Shown in pieces: positions 44,934 to 54,399 of a stretch of DNA of 64,000 bases. Source of the stretch: Chelydra serpentina. Its lineage: Eukaryota; Chordata; Testudines; Chelydridae. Under the pieces are notes generated by a model, which saw only the letters and a program-made list of their open reading frames with translations, did not search any database and had not been told where the DNA came from. A program made the translations under genes and the position numbers. The stretch lies in the NCBI GenBank assembly GCA_037349315.1, contig JBAIAC010000054.1, positions 3,472,001 to 3,536,000 on the forward strand, read 5' to 3'. Position 1 is the first letter of the stretch, and each line of letters begins with the position of its first letter.

Positions 44934-45078
44934 TATTCATAGATTCTAAGCCCAGAAGGGACCACTGTGATCAGCTAGTCTGACCTCCTGCCCAGCATAG
45001 GCTAGAAAACATCCCTGCATTAATTCCTGTTTGAACAGAACATGTATTTTAGGAAAACATTCAACCTTGGTTTAATAT
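44934..45078 (-). mobile_element. CR1-clade LINE 3' tail
   Basis: ATTCATAGATTCTAAGCCCAG and GACCACTGTGATCAGCTAGT followed by TCTGACCTCCTGCCCAGCAT match the 3' end of the LINE subfamily at 5.4 and 33.85 kb, on the minus strand. Confidence 0.75.
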
Positions 45079-45084
45079 TCACAG

Positions 45085-45330
45085 GATCTGTTTAGAGGAG
45101 AGACAAATAAGAAGGGGATAAGACATAAGTATAAACATAACGAACAAGCCAGAGAACGTTGATATGGCACTTTTGCTTACCTGTTCTCATATTATGATGA
45201 TCAGGAAACATCCAGGGACACTGAAAGACACGTTATCCCATGGAACTTGCTGCCAGAAGGTACCACTGAGGTTAAGAGCTCAGAATACTAGACAGGGTTA
45301 GAAATGTCTATGAGGTGTGGTCTGTAGTTA
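45085..45330 (+). mobile_element. Possible LINE ORF-end scrap
   Basis: TGGAACTTGCTGCCAGAAGG followed by GGGTTAGAAATGTCTATGAG is the layout of a CR1/L2 ORF end (WNSLP..) on the plus strand. Strongly decayed. Confidence 0.35.
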
Positions 45331-45723
45331 CTCTAGCTGGGATAGACGTTCATGAAGGATATAAAGCCTCACGTTTCAGGGCCCAGCCAGCCATTTTACT
45401 GGTGGAGGTTAGAAACTTGCCTGTACAACTGCACAATTGTCTATTTGGGGTGGTTACACCTTCCTCTGAACCATTTGGTACATGCCACTACCAGAGGGCA
45501 CTGGGCTAGAAGGACCATGCAGTCTGACCCCCTCGAGTGACTCCTGTGTTCTTAATAACCAGGTCATAATTTACCAAGACTGGACAGAAATAATACTGTA
45601 TGCTTCTGCCATTGGCCAGGGAGCAGTGCTGTTGAAAGGGACTGGTGGACAGAAGGCAGGTGAGACAGTCAAGGGTGCGTAATAAATGTCATTTGTTACA
45701 GGGCTCTGCAGTGTGTTATGTAG
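45331..45723. other. Unassigned DNA
   Basis: No gene. A faint RNase-H-like peptide (LYASAIGQGAVLL) near 45.59 kb could be a Gypsy scrap but is too short to call. Confidence 0.35.
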
Positions 45724-46367
45724 TGTGACAGGGTCAGGCCAGATAGCTACAGGAGAGTGGTAGAAGGCAAATATATTAGTCCCAGATTAAGTAGATCCCT
45801 TTTCCCTGGGTAAGGTAACAGGGCAGTTCCAGAACAAGCAGGAACTTGCTGGAACTAGCAAGGCAGGCTAATTAAGACACCTGGAGCCAATTAAGAAGAG
45901 AGTGCTAGAGTCAATTAGGACAGGCTGGTTAATCAGGGCACCTGAGTTTTAAAAGGAGCTCATTTCAGTTTGTGTGCGTGTGAGGAGCTGGGAGCAAGAG
46001 GCACTAGGAACTGAGAGAGAGAAGAGTTGGAGGACTGAGGAGTACAAGTGTCAGCAAACCATCAGGAGGAAGGTCCTGCAATGAGCATAAAGAAGGTGTT
46101 GGGAGGAGGCCGTGGGGAAGTAGCCCAGGGAGTTGTAGCTGTCACGCAGCTGTTACAGGAAGCCCTATAGACAGCTGCAATCCACAGGGCCCTGGGCTGG
46201 AACCCGGAGTAGAGGGTGGGCCCGGGTTCCCCCCAAACCTCCCAAATTCCTGATCAGACACAGGAGGAGTTTGACTGTGGGTTCTGCCAGAGGGGAAGAT
46301 CTCTGAGGCAAGCAAAATCCGCCAATAAGCACAGGACCCACCAAGGTAGAGGAGGAACTTTGTCACA
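45724..46367 (+). mobile_element. Solo LTR, 644 bp, with GTAG target duplication
   Basis: It begins TGTGACAGGGTCAGGCC and ends AACTTTGTCACA, so TG..CA ends with a 7-bp inverted TGTGACA/TGTCACA. The 4-bp GTAG is repeated on both sides (45720-45723 and 46368-46371), as expected for a Gypsy-type LTR insertion. A TTTTAAAAGG TATA-like box lies near 45950. There is no internal coding region, so it is a product of LTR-LTR recombination. A relative is at 39560 (minus), and a more distant one surrounds the 56-bp array. Confidence 0.85.
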
Positions 46368-46371
46368 GTAG

Positions 46372-48234
46372 CCATCAGCACCACATACAGTGTCTGGTCC
46401 AGATATAAATATACATGGCAGGTGAGTTAGGGGCTGCCGAAAAGTGCCAGTTTAAGGGCCTGATTGTCTCTGTCTATCCCTGCATTATAGCATTGTGAGT
46501 GTCTTCATCCCAGCCCCCATCACTGTGCCTCAGCAGTTACCGACAGAGGCCATCTCTGCACAGTTCATTCTCAGGGCTCATCCGTTCCTTGGCCCCTTTA
46601 CAGACACCCACAATTAGTGTCAGCTTTGATGGGGGGGTTGTGTTGTGGACACCTGTTCACTCGGAACCAGACTGAGAACTGACACAGGTCCATAGGCCAC
46701 TGACCAGCAATATTCTTTCACAGTGTATTGGATCTTTGGGGGGCAGAGAGATGTCAGGCCATGATTCTGCAGAAGCACAGAGACCTTTTGCAGAATATTC
46801 TATGGAGCCAGCAGTACAAAATCCTGGAACCAATGTGAATTTGCCACAATTTTTAAGCAGACCATACTGAATGTCTGTGATAGAACAGGGAGACTGAATG
46901 ATTTCGGATAAGAAATTTAAAACATTATCAATGTCCCATGAAATGCATAGTCATTAGTTAGGTTTAATTACCTCAGATATCTATATATATTTTTTTCCTT
47001 CCAGTGAGAGGAAAATAAAAAATCTGGACTAGAAACTTCTAACCTAATAGTTACATTGGATTGATCTTCCTTTATTTGCTTTGCTAACACCTACTTTAAA
47101 ATAAATGATTGCAAAGAAATCTAGACCACTTGGTCACATTTCCTCAGATTTACTATTTCATCAACAAGAAGAAACAGAACAAAAGTACCACGAGCATTCA
47201 TCATTCCTTTCTGACAGATCACAGGGTTTAAAAACATTTCTTAGCATGGGTAAGCAAGGAATGATATTTGCAGTTATGGTCGTTTTCTCTTGATCTTGCT
47301 CAGCATTTACTCAGGGTAAACATAACTCCCACTCCCACCGTGACCTGCAGCTGACATGTTGCTGAGTTGTTTTTTTGCTTTGCCATTCTGAGAAGCCTTA
47401 GTTTAAGCAACCCCGGTTTGTGCCTTGGTTTCCCATCTGTCAAATGGCGGTAATAGCACTGCCCTGCCTCACAAAGGTAAATGCACTCAAGATTGTGAGG
47501 TGCTCAGATACTATGGTAATGGGGCACCTTACTCATGTGCAGTGTTAAGCAAACTGGGCCCTGATCTCAGCTGGGACCTGTGGGTGTCATGGCAATGGAA
47601 AGCATTATTAATAATAACGCTCACTTTTCAGCTGCGGTTGAAAATAATGTTTTTGATTGAAATGTCAGTTTCAAACCCGTCTGCACCAAAATGTCAATTA
47701 ATGGGGCCAAATTCCCTCTCAAGATATGATCAGTGCAACTGCTCTTAAGGTCAGTGGGGTCCACTCGTATAAGTGGAGCACAATTCGATCTATGTAATGG
47801 TGGGGAGGGGTAGTCTAAAGAGACGGGGACACTGATGTCTTCCACTGAGAGCAGATTGTTTTAATTCATGTTTCTTATTTTGTGAATTTTAGGCTCTTTA
47901 TTCGTGTACATTTCTTTGGTGGGTGTTGTAAAGGCTGTGCGTACGCCTTGGAGGCTCTCGCCTGCCATCCTTCGAGCACTGCTCCCTTGAGAATCCCTTG
48001 ACCAGGGGATGAGGCTAACTCAGGGAGAACAGGGGGTTGAAAAGCCATCTCCTACACGACCAGAGGAGCAAGCTAGCGAACAGGAACAGCAAATGGGAAT
48101 TGTGTGAGCAAGGGTCAGAGGCAGATACACCCAGCAAACATCCTGCAAACTTAGGCCCATAACCCCCACCAAAAAAACAAAGAACAAACAAACAAAAACC
48201 CTTCAAGAGGAAAAATAATGCAGGCAGAAGTACA
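46372..48234. other. Unassigned DNA
   Basis: Apart from the MIR-like piece at 47.42 kb I see no gene, tRNA or transposon. Open frames here lack homology. Confidence 0.45.
47420..47560 (+). mobile_element. MIR-type SINE, 3' half
   Basis: CCTTGGTTTCCCATCTGTCA and AATGGCGGTAATAGCACTGC, then CTGCCTCACAAAGG and ATTGTGAGGTGCTCAGATAC follow the order of the MIR core and 3' end (..CAGTTTCCCCATCTGTAAAATGG..GTGAGG). Typical old amniote copy. Confidence 0.7.
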
Positions 48235-49020
48235 GTAGCAGAGTTGGGGCTATCCGGTTTATTGCACTGAAGGCAGCATATATGATCACCTCCCTTGTGG
48301 CCAGGTGGCATACATGCGCATTTGGTGCAAGGAACTCATGGCCCTCAAGTTGGAGTATGGGCTCTTGAGACCAGAGTGGCTGGAGTGGAGGAGCTAACGG
48401 AGACAGAGAGGTACATAGATGAGAGGTTCAGGGATACAGTAGAGCGACCCCACCTCTAGTGTGATAGGCTCTGTGCTGCTGAGGAGGAGGAAAGCCTCGG
48501 GGAAGGAGAACCGCAAGCTGGAGCAGAGGGGCCGGTTTTGTTCAATATCTTCATCAACGACCTGGAGGATGGTGTGGACTGCACCCTTAGCAAGTTTGCA
48601 GATGACACTAAACTGGGAGGAGTGGTTGATACGCTGGAGGGTAGGGACAGGATACAGAGGGACCTAGACAAATTAGAGGATTGGGCCAAAAGAAATCTGA
48701 TGAGGTTCAACAAGGACAAGTGCAGAGTCCTGCACTTAGGACGGAAGAATCCCATGCACTGCTACAGACTAGGGACCGAATGGCTGGGCAGCAGTTCTGC
48801 AGAAAAGGACCTAGGGGTTACAGTGGACGAAAAGCTGAATATGAGTCAACAGTGTGCCCTTGTTGCCAAGAAGGCTAACGGCATTTTGGGCTGTATAAGT
48901 AGGGGCATTTCCAGCAGATCGAGGGACGTGATCATTCCCCTCTATTCGGCACTGGTGAGGCCTCATTTGGAGTACTGTGTCCAGCTTTGGGCCCCACACT
49001 ACAAGAAGGATGTGGATAAA
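48235..49020 (+). mobile_element. CR1 LINE with large internal deletion
   Basis: The left part (48235-48534) reads, in shifting frames, a Cys-containing segment DHLPCGQVAYMRIWCKELMA then ELTETERYIDERFRDTVE, compatible with CR1 ORF1. At 48535 it jumps straight into [44 protein letters not shown] and [20 protein letters not shown], stopping at 49020. The RT part is nearly identical to 51880-52360. The endonuclease and the first half of RT are missing, as is the 3' end, because the sequence turns into an unrelated GC-rich repeat at 49021. Confidence 0.85.
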
Positions 49021-49074
49021 TACTCTACGCCTTTAAACTGCCACCAGAGCCCCACTGCCGGAGCCCTAGGATAG
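48538..49074 (+). pseudogene. CR1 ORF2 fragment (RT active site to C-terminal part)
   Basis: A 178-codon frame from the FNIFINDLE block to HYKKDVDK, then 17 foreign codons. FADD catalytic aspartates are present. It starts inside RT because of the internal deletion, so it cannot make an enzyme. Confidence 0.85.
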
Positions 49075-49640
49075 CGGCGGCAGGGCTCGGGCTGCGATTT
49101 TAAGGGCCCGGGGCTCCTGCTGCCGCTACTGCCCTAGGCCCTGTAAATAGCTGCTGGAGCCCTGCCGCCGCTACCCCAGGGCTCCGGCAGCAGGGCTCTG
49201 GCGGCAGTTTAAAGGCCCCAGGGCTACAGCCACTGCTGGGAGCGGGGAGCCCTTTAAATCACCCCCGGAGCTCCCAGCTCAAGGCAGCAGCCGGGACCCC
49301 CGGGGCTCTGTCGGCAATTTAAAGGGCCCGGGGCTCTGCTGTGGTAGAAGCAGTTAGAGCCCCAGGCCCTTTAAATTGCCCCCTTTAAATCACCCCCGAA
49401 CCCCAGGGCTCCCAACTACCTCTGCAGCTGGGAACTCAGGGGGTGATTTAAAGGGCTCCCCACTGCTGCTACCACAGCCCTAGCCCCGGGCCCTTTAAAT
49501 CCTGTTTTAAAGGCCCCGGGGATTTAAAGGCCCCACCTCTTCTGGTAGAGGCCCCACCTCTTCCAGTTGAGGCCCCACCCCCTCCTCAGGACTCCGGAGT
49601 ACCAGTAAGTCCTTTAAGTTACTTTCACCCCTGCTTGAAG
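49021..49640. repeat. GC-rich repeat built from TTTAAA palindromes
   Basis: GCCCTTTAAAT or its complement ATTTAAAGGGC occurs about a dozen times in both orientations, separated by short variants of CCCCGGGGCTCTG, GGAGCCCTGCCGCC and GCTGCTACC. The result is a patchwork of inverted and direct repeats with very high GC content. No coding potential. It ends near CAGTAAGTCCTTTAAGTTAC. I recall similar GC-rich turtle repeats but cannot name the family, and the left boundary is simply where CR1 stops. Confidence 0.7.
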
Positions 49641-49654
49641 CTCTAAACTTCTGA

Positions 49655-49816
49655 CTGCCAGAAGCTGGGACTGGATGCAGGGGATGGATAACTTGACAAT
49701 TGCCTGTTTTGTTCATTCCTTCTGAAGCATCTTGAACTGGCCACTGTCAGAAGACAGGATACTGGGCTAGATGGACCTTTGGTCTAACCCAGTCTGGCCC
49801 TTCTTATGTTCTTAGA
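49655..49816 (+). mobile_element. CR1/L2-type LINE 3' tail
   Basis: GAAGCTGGGACTGGATGCAG, GGATGGATAACTTGACAATT and TAGATGGACCTTTGGTCTAA ending CTTATGTTCTTA match the tails at 23.0 kb (plus) and 42.7 kb (minus). Confidence 0.9.
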
Positions 49817-50445
49817 ATGTCGACTTGCTTTACAGTTCCATATACATCCTATAGATGCAGCCTCTGCTTTCTGATCTGAGTCTGGGAGGGGAAAACAGGG
49901 TGAATTCCCATCCTAGATCTTATAGTTAGTTTAAAGAAAGCCTTTCTCCTTCATAACAAGGCTGGGCTGCAGCCTGGGTAGAAAAAAGACTTGAGTTCGG
50001 GGAAAGAATGACTGAGGTGGACCCAGCAACCTTTGATATTTCATTTCTTATTTTAAAGTATCTGTAGGTGATTAACACTCTGCAACCTCCTTAAAAATAC
50101 TCATGTTCTTTGTGGGAAGCTGACAGGCTGAGCCAAGTCACCATGTCACTTGAATTCTAAACATTCAGAATTTCTGTTATCCGCTCAGAATAAAAGTCTT
50201 CCTGATCCCAGTCTCAGGGGCATGTCACACTCCTGACATTCAGATGTTGCTCTGCCTGCACTTCTGAAAAACAGGATTGAAAAATGGATGAATTTGCTGT
50301 AAAGTGATTTCTATAGAACAACTATTAGGAGATTTAAAAGACCCCTGCAAAGGAAAATCAAATTGAGCTTGTGGCCTTTTTTTGCATCTTTATGATGGAC
50401 ACAGAAAGCCTAAAAGTTTTAGGTTTTTTCTCTTTTTACATTAGA
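49817..50445. other. Unassigned DNA
   Basis: No coding or repeat signal recognised. Confidence 0.45.
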
Positions 50446-50453
50446 TATTTGAG

Positions 50454-50777
50454 CAGGGCCGGTTCCAGGCACCAGGGTTCCAAGCAGGTGCTTGGGGCGG
50501 CAATCTGCAAGGGGCGGCAGTCCATGTGCCGTTAGGGCGGCACATGCATTTCCTCCATGGTGGCGGCAATTCTGCGGCAGCTTCTATGTTCAGCCGCCCA
50601 CGGCGGCGGCAATTCAGCGGCAGCTTCTCTCTTCAGGCTGAAGACAGAAGCTTCTGCCGAATTGCCGCCGCCGCGGAAACGCGAGTGCCGCCCTAATGGC
50701 ACAAGGACTGCCGCCGCCATCTGCAGCGGCAATTCAGCGCACTGCTTGGGGCGGCAAAAACAGTAGAGCCGGCCCTG
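50454..50777. mobile_element. hAT-type MITE, 324 bp, with 8-bp target duplication
   Basis: The left end CAGGGCCGGTTC and right end read inward CAGGGCCGGCTC form the inverted repeat. The flanks are TATTTGAG (50446-50453) and CATTTGAG (50778-50785), one mismatch in eight. The body repeats GGCGGCAATTC(T/A)GCGGCAGCTTC and its complement several times, giving internal hairpins, and has many CpGs for this region. No protein is encoded. Confidence 0.88.
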
Positions 50778-51060
50778 CATTTGAGGCGTCTCTGGCCTGC
50801 AAGACATTATGATGATTGCAGAAATAGTGACATCACAAGAATCTACAGAATGAAACGTGAACCATTGAGAAGGGAAAGAATATTTTAAAATTTATTTTTA
50901 TTGGAGGAGTTAGTAAATAGAGGCCAGACTTAAAATATGAGATGACACAGAAGTAAGTACTGCTTTAAAATACAAAAAAACCTGAAACAAAACCCTGAAA
51001 TGCAAAGAAAAGGGTGAACAATTACTATTTTCACATACGGAAGTTATAACAACACACCTC

Positions 51061-52822
51061 AGTCCTTAATGAGGATCAACAGACTTTCTGGGGTTTGGAA
51101 ATATATAGTGACAGAGGATGTGGAGAAAGCTAGTGTACTCAATGCTTTTTTTGCCTCTGTCTTCACAGACAAGGGCAGCTCCCAGGCGGCTGCACTCCGC
51201 AGCACGGTATGGGGAGGAGGTGACCAGCCCTCTGTGGAGAAAGAAGTAGTTCGGGACTATTTAGAAAAGCTGGACGAGCACAAGTCCATGGGGCCGGATG
51301 CACTGCATCCGAGGGTGCTAAAGGAGTTGGCCGATGTGATTGCAGAGCCATTGGCCATTATCTTTGACAAATCATGGCAATCGTGGGAGGTTCCGGATGA
51401 CTGGAAAAAAGCTAATGTAGTGCCCATCTTTTAAAAAGGGAAGAAGGAAGATCTGGGGAACTACAGGCCAGTCAGTCTCACCTCAGTCCCTGGAAAAATC
51501 ATGGAACAGGTCCTCAAGGAATCAATTCTGAACCACTTAAAGGAGGGGAAAGTGATCAGGAACAGTCAGCATGGATTCACCAAGGGCAAGTCATGCCTGA
51601 CTAACCTAATTGCCTTCTATGATGAGATAACTGGCTCTGTGGATGAGGGGAAAGCAGTGGATGTGCTATTTCTTGACTTTAGCAAAGCTTTTGATACAGT
51701 ATCCCACAGTATTCTTACCAGCAATTTAAAGACGTATGGGCTGGATGAATGGACGGTAGGGTGGATAGAAAACTGGCTGGATGGTCGTGCTCAACGGGTA
51801 GTGATCAATGGCTCCATGTCTAGTTGGCAGCTGGTATCAAGTGGAGTGCCCCAAGGGTCGGTGCTGAGGCTGGTTTTGTTCAATATCTTCATCAACGATC
51901 TGGAGGAGGGTGTGGACTGCACCCTTAGCAAGTTTGCAGATGACACTAAACTGGGAGGAGTGGTTGATACGCTGGAGGGTAGGGACAGGATACAGAGGGA
52001 CCTAGACAAATTAGAGGATTGGGCCAAAAGAAATCTGATGAGGTTCAACAAGGACAAGTGCAGAGTCCTGCACTTAGGACGGAAGAATCCCATGCACTGC
52101 TACAGACTAGGGACCGAATGTCTGGGCAGCAGTTCCGCAGAAAAGGACCTAGGGGTTACAGTGGACGAAAAGCTGAATATGAGTCAACAGTGTGCCCTTG
52201 TTGCCAAGAAGGCTAACGGCATTTTGGGCTGTATAAGTAGGGGCATTTCCAGCAGATCGAGGGACGTGATTATTCCCCTCTATTCGGCACTGGTGAGGCC
52301 TCATTTGGAGTACTGTGTCCAGTTTTGGGCCCCACACTACAAGAAGGATGTCAATAAATTGGAAAGAGTCCAACGGAGGGCAACCAAAATGATTAGGGGG
52401 CTGGAGCACATGACTTATGAGGAGAGGCTGAGGGAACTGGGATTGTTTAGCCTGCAGAAGAGAAGAGTGAGGGGGGATTTGATAGCTGCTTTCAACTACC
52501 TAAAAGGGGGTTCCAAAGAGGATGGATCTAGACTGTTCTCAGTGGTAGAAGATGACAGAATAAGGAGTAATGGTCTCAAGTTGCAGAGGGGGAGGTTTAG
52601 GTTGGATATTAGGAAAACCTTTTTCACTAGTAGGGTGGTGAAGCACTGGAATGGGTTACCTAGGGAGGTGGTGGAATCTCCTTCCTTAGAGGTTTTTAAG
52701 GTCAGGCTTGACAAAGCCCTGGCTGGGATGATCTAGTTGGGGTTGGTCCTGCTTTGAGCAGGGGGTTGGACTAGATAACCTCCTGAGGTCCCTTCCAACC
52801 CTGAGATTCTATGATTCTATGA
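51061..52822 (+). mobile_element. CR1 LINE, 5'-truncated, best preserved copy
   Basis: It starts within the region between endonuclease and RT (about 51061-51075; readable from EDVEKASVLNAFFASVFTDK) and runs through complete RT and ORF end to the 3' UTR, ending with GAGATTCTATGATTCTATGAT at 52822. A single in-frame TAA at 51432-51434 (one A-to-T change in an A-run) interrupts ORF2. No endonuclease is present. This copy is the reference used here to recognise the other CR1 pieces and the tail of the SINEs. Confidence 0.96.
51501..52736 (+). CDS. CR1 ORF2 reverse transcriptase, partial (411 codons)
   Basis: The open frame begins inside RT at [12 protein letters not shown] because of the stop at 51432; the preceding frame 51069-51434 supplies the RT N-terminus (HPRVLKELADVIAEPLAIIF, WKKANVVPIF). 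Along the 411 residues: [17 protein letters not shown] (23-39), [15 protein letters not shown] (55-69) with first catalytic Asp 59, SGVPQGSVL (114-122), FADDTKL (145-151) with the two other Asp, then the thumb and a long C-terminal region ending DKALAGMI. All catalytic residues are intact. Such an enzyme copies its own RNA at a nicked target and, through the shared tail, SINE RNA. This copy lacks promoter, ORF1 and endonuclease, so it is not autonomous. Confidence 0.9.
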   Translation: MEQVLKESILNHLKEGKVIRNSQHGFTKGKSCLTNLIAFYDEITGSVDEGKAVDVLFLDFSKAFDTVSHSILTSNLKTYGLDEWTVGWIENWLDGRAQRVVINGSMSSWQLVSSGVPQGSVLRLVLFNIFINDLEEGVDCTLSKFADDTKLGGVVDTLEGRDRIQRDLDKLEDWAKRNLMRFNKDKCRVLHLGRKNPMHCYRLGTECLGSSSAEKDLGVTVDEKLNMSQQCALVAKKANGILGCISRGISSRSRDVIIPLYSALVRPHLEYCVQFWAPHYKKDVNKLERVQRRATKMIRGLEHMTYEERLRELGLFSLQKRRVRGDLIAAFNYLKGGSKEDGSRLFSVVEDDRIRSNGLKLQRGRFRLDIRKTFFTSRVVKHWNGLPREVVESPSLEVFKVRLDKALAGMI

Positions 52823-53307
52823 TATTCCAAATAATAAATAATGCAAGAAGTAAGATAACCGGAATATTTTTTAATTCCCCTGGAATAAAACCGTTTCTTC
52901 GCTGTAATTACATTTATAATGTCTTGAACCAGCAGCATGGGTATTACACTGTTAGGCAGTAATAGAAAGTCTTGGAGCTCCGATTAGAAAATGGAGCTGG
53001 GGATCAGTGTAGTTATCCTGTCTGTAACTCTTTGGGTTCTTGCGTTAACTTTTAAGCAGAGCCCTTCTCTGAGCAGCAGCTATCTTTAGTATTTCACATT
53101 GGTACCTTCTTTGCGTTTTGTCCACTCTATAGTGAAAGTGTTCTTAAAAGGAACAACATCTGCTGGGTCATCGTCCGAGACTGCTATAACATGAAATATA
53201 TGGCAGAATGCGGGTAAAACAGAACAGGAGACATACAATTCTCCCCCAAGGAGTTCAGTCACAAATTTAATTAACGCATACTTTTTAATGCGCATCATCA
53301 GCATGGA
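52823..53307. other. Unassigned DNA
   Basis: No coding or repeat signal recognised. Confidence 0.4.
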
Positions 53308-53868
53308 AGCATGCCTTTATGTTTAGCATATCTGGCGTGTAAATATCCTGCAATGCCGGCTACAAAAGTGCCACACAAACACCTGTTCTCACTTTCTGGT
53401 CACATTGTAAATAAGAAGCAGGCAGCATTATCTCCTGTCAATGTAAACGAACTTGTTTGTCTTAGCGATTGGCTGAACAAGAAGTAGGACTGAGTGGACT
53501 TGTAGGCTTTAAAGTTTTACATTGTTTTGGTTTTAAGTGCAGTTATGTAACAAAAAAAAATCTACATTTGTAAATTGCACTTTCACAATAAAGAGATATT
53601 ACTACAGTACTTGTATGAGGTGAATTGAAAAATACTATTTCATTTATCATTTTTACAGAGCAAATATTTGTAATAAAAATTATATAAAGTGAGCACTGTA
53701 CACTTTGTATTCCGTGTTGTAATTGAAATCAATACAAAACATCCAAAAATATGTAATACATTTCAATTGTTGTTGTATTGTTTAACAGTGCCATTAAAAC
53801 TGCAAAGAATCAAGATTAATTTTTTGAGTTAATCGTGCGGGTTAACTGTAATTAATTGACATCCCTAG
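53308..53868 (+). mobile_element. hAT transposon 3' end, second copy
   Basis: TTTAGCATATCTGGCGTGTA, GGCTACAAAAGTGCCACACA, CTTGTTTGTCTTAGCGATTG and AACAAGAAGTAGGACTGAGT align with 16.29-16.47 kb, followed by the same A/T-rich 3' region and an end GTAATTAATTGACATCCCTAG. The transposase C-terminal codons are only partly readable. The copy is 5'-truncated slightly further in than the first one. Confidence 0.88.
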
Positions 53869-54399
53869 TCCTTAGATCTATCCAGGTAATCTGAGGATAT
53901 CCTTTTTGCATCTAAAAAATGTAATCTAGCGTCTCCCTTGCTTATATGAGGTTTTGAAAAAATACAGGTAAGTTTATATATTGGTTTACAAGGAAATTGG
54001 AAACAATTTTTAAAATGAATTTAAGATGTGGGGTAAGGACCACCTTTTCCCTATGAAAAATAGCATTAAGCGGTGTGATGCTGGCAGATTAGGTGTCAGC
54101 TCATGCCATGGCCCTTCGGCCTCACTGAATACTGGCAAACACAGAGCTAGAAACCAGTCTGACTCACCCGTGTGTTAGTAGTGTTAAAATACATATTAGA
54201 GTTATAAGTGTTTAGTGTTTATACTTTATGAAATGCTTATAGGATGCTGCATGTATTCATCTTACTTATGACATCTGTACCCCATGGTATAAGGTAATAT
54301 TTAAGCATTTGCTCTGTAACTCTAAAACTGTTTGTTCTAAAACTGGAAAGTCGCAGTCAGGAGAAAAGCTTTACCAAGTGTGAAATGCTAGTTTACGAC
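53869..54399. other. Unassigned DNA
   Basis: No coding or repeat signal recognised. Confidence 0.4.

Noticed and set aside
45590..45660. RNase H-like peptide LYASAIGQGAVLL
   Set aside because: Too short and isolated; no neighbouring Gypsy pol blocks.
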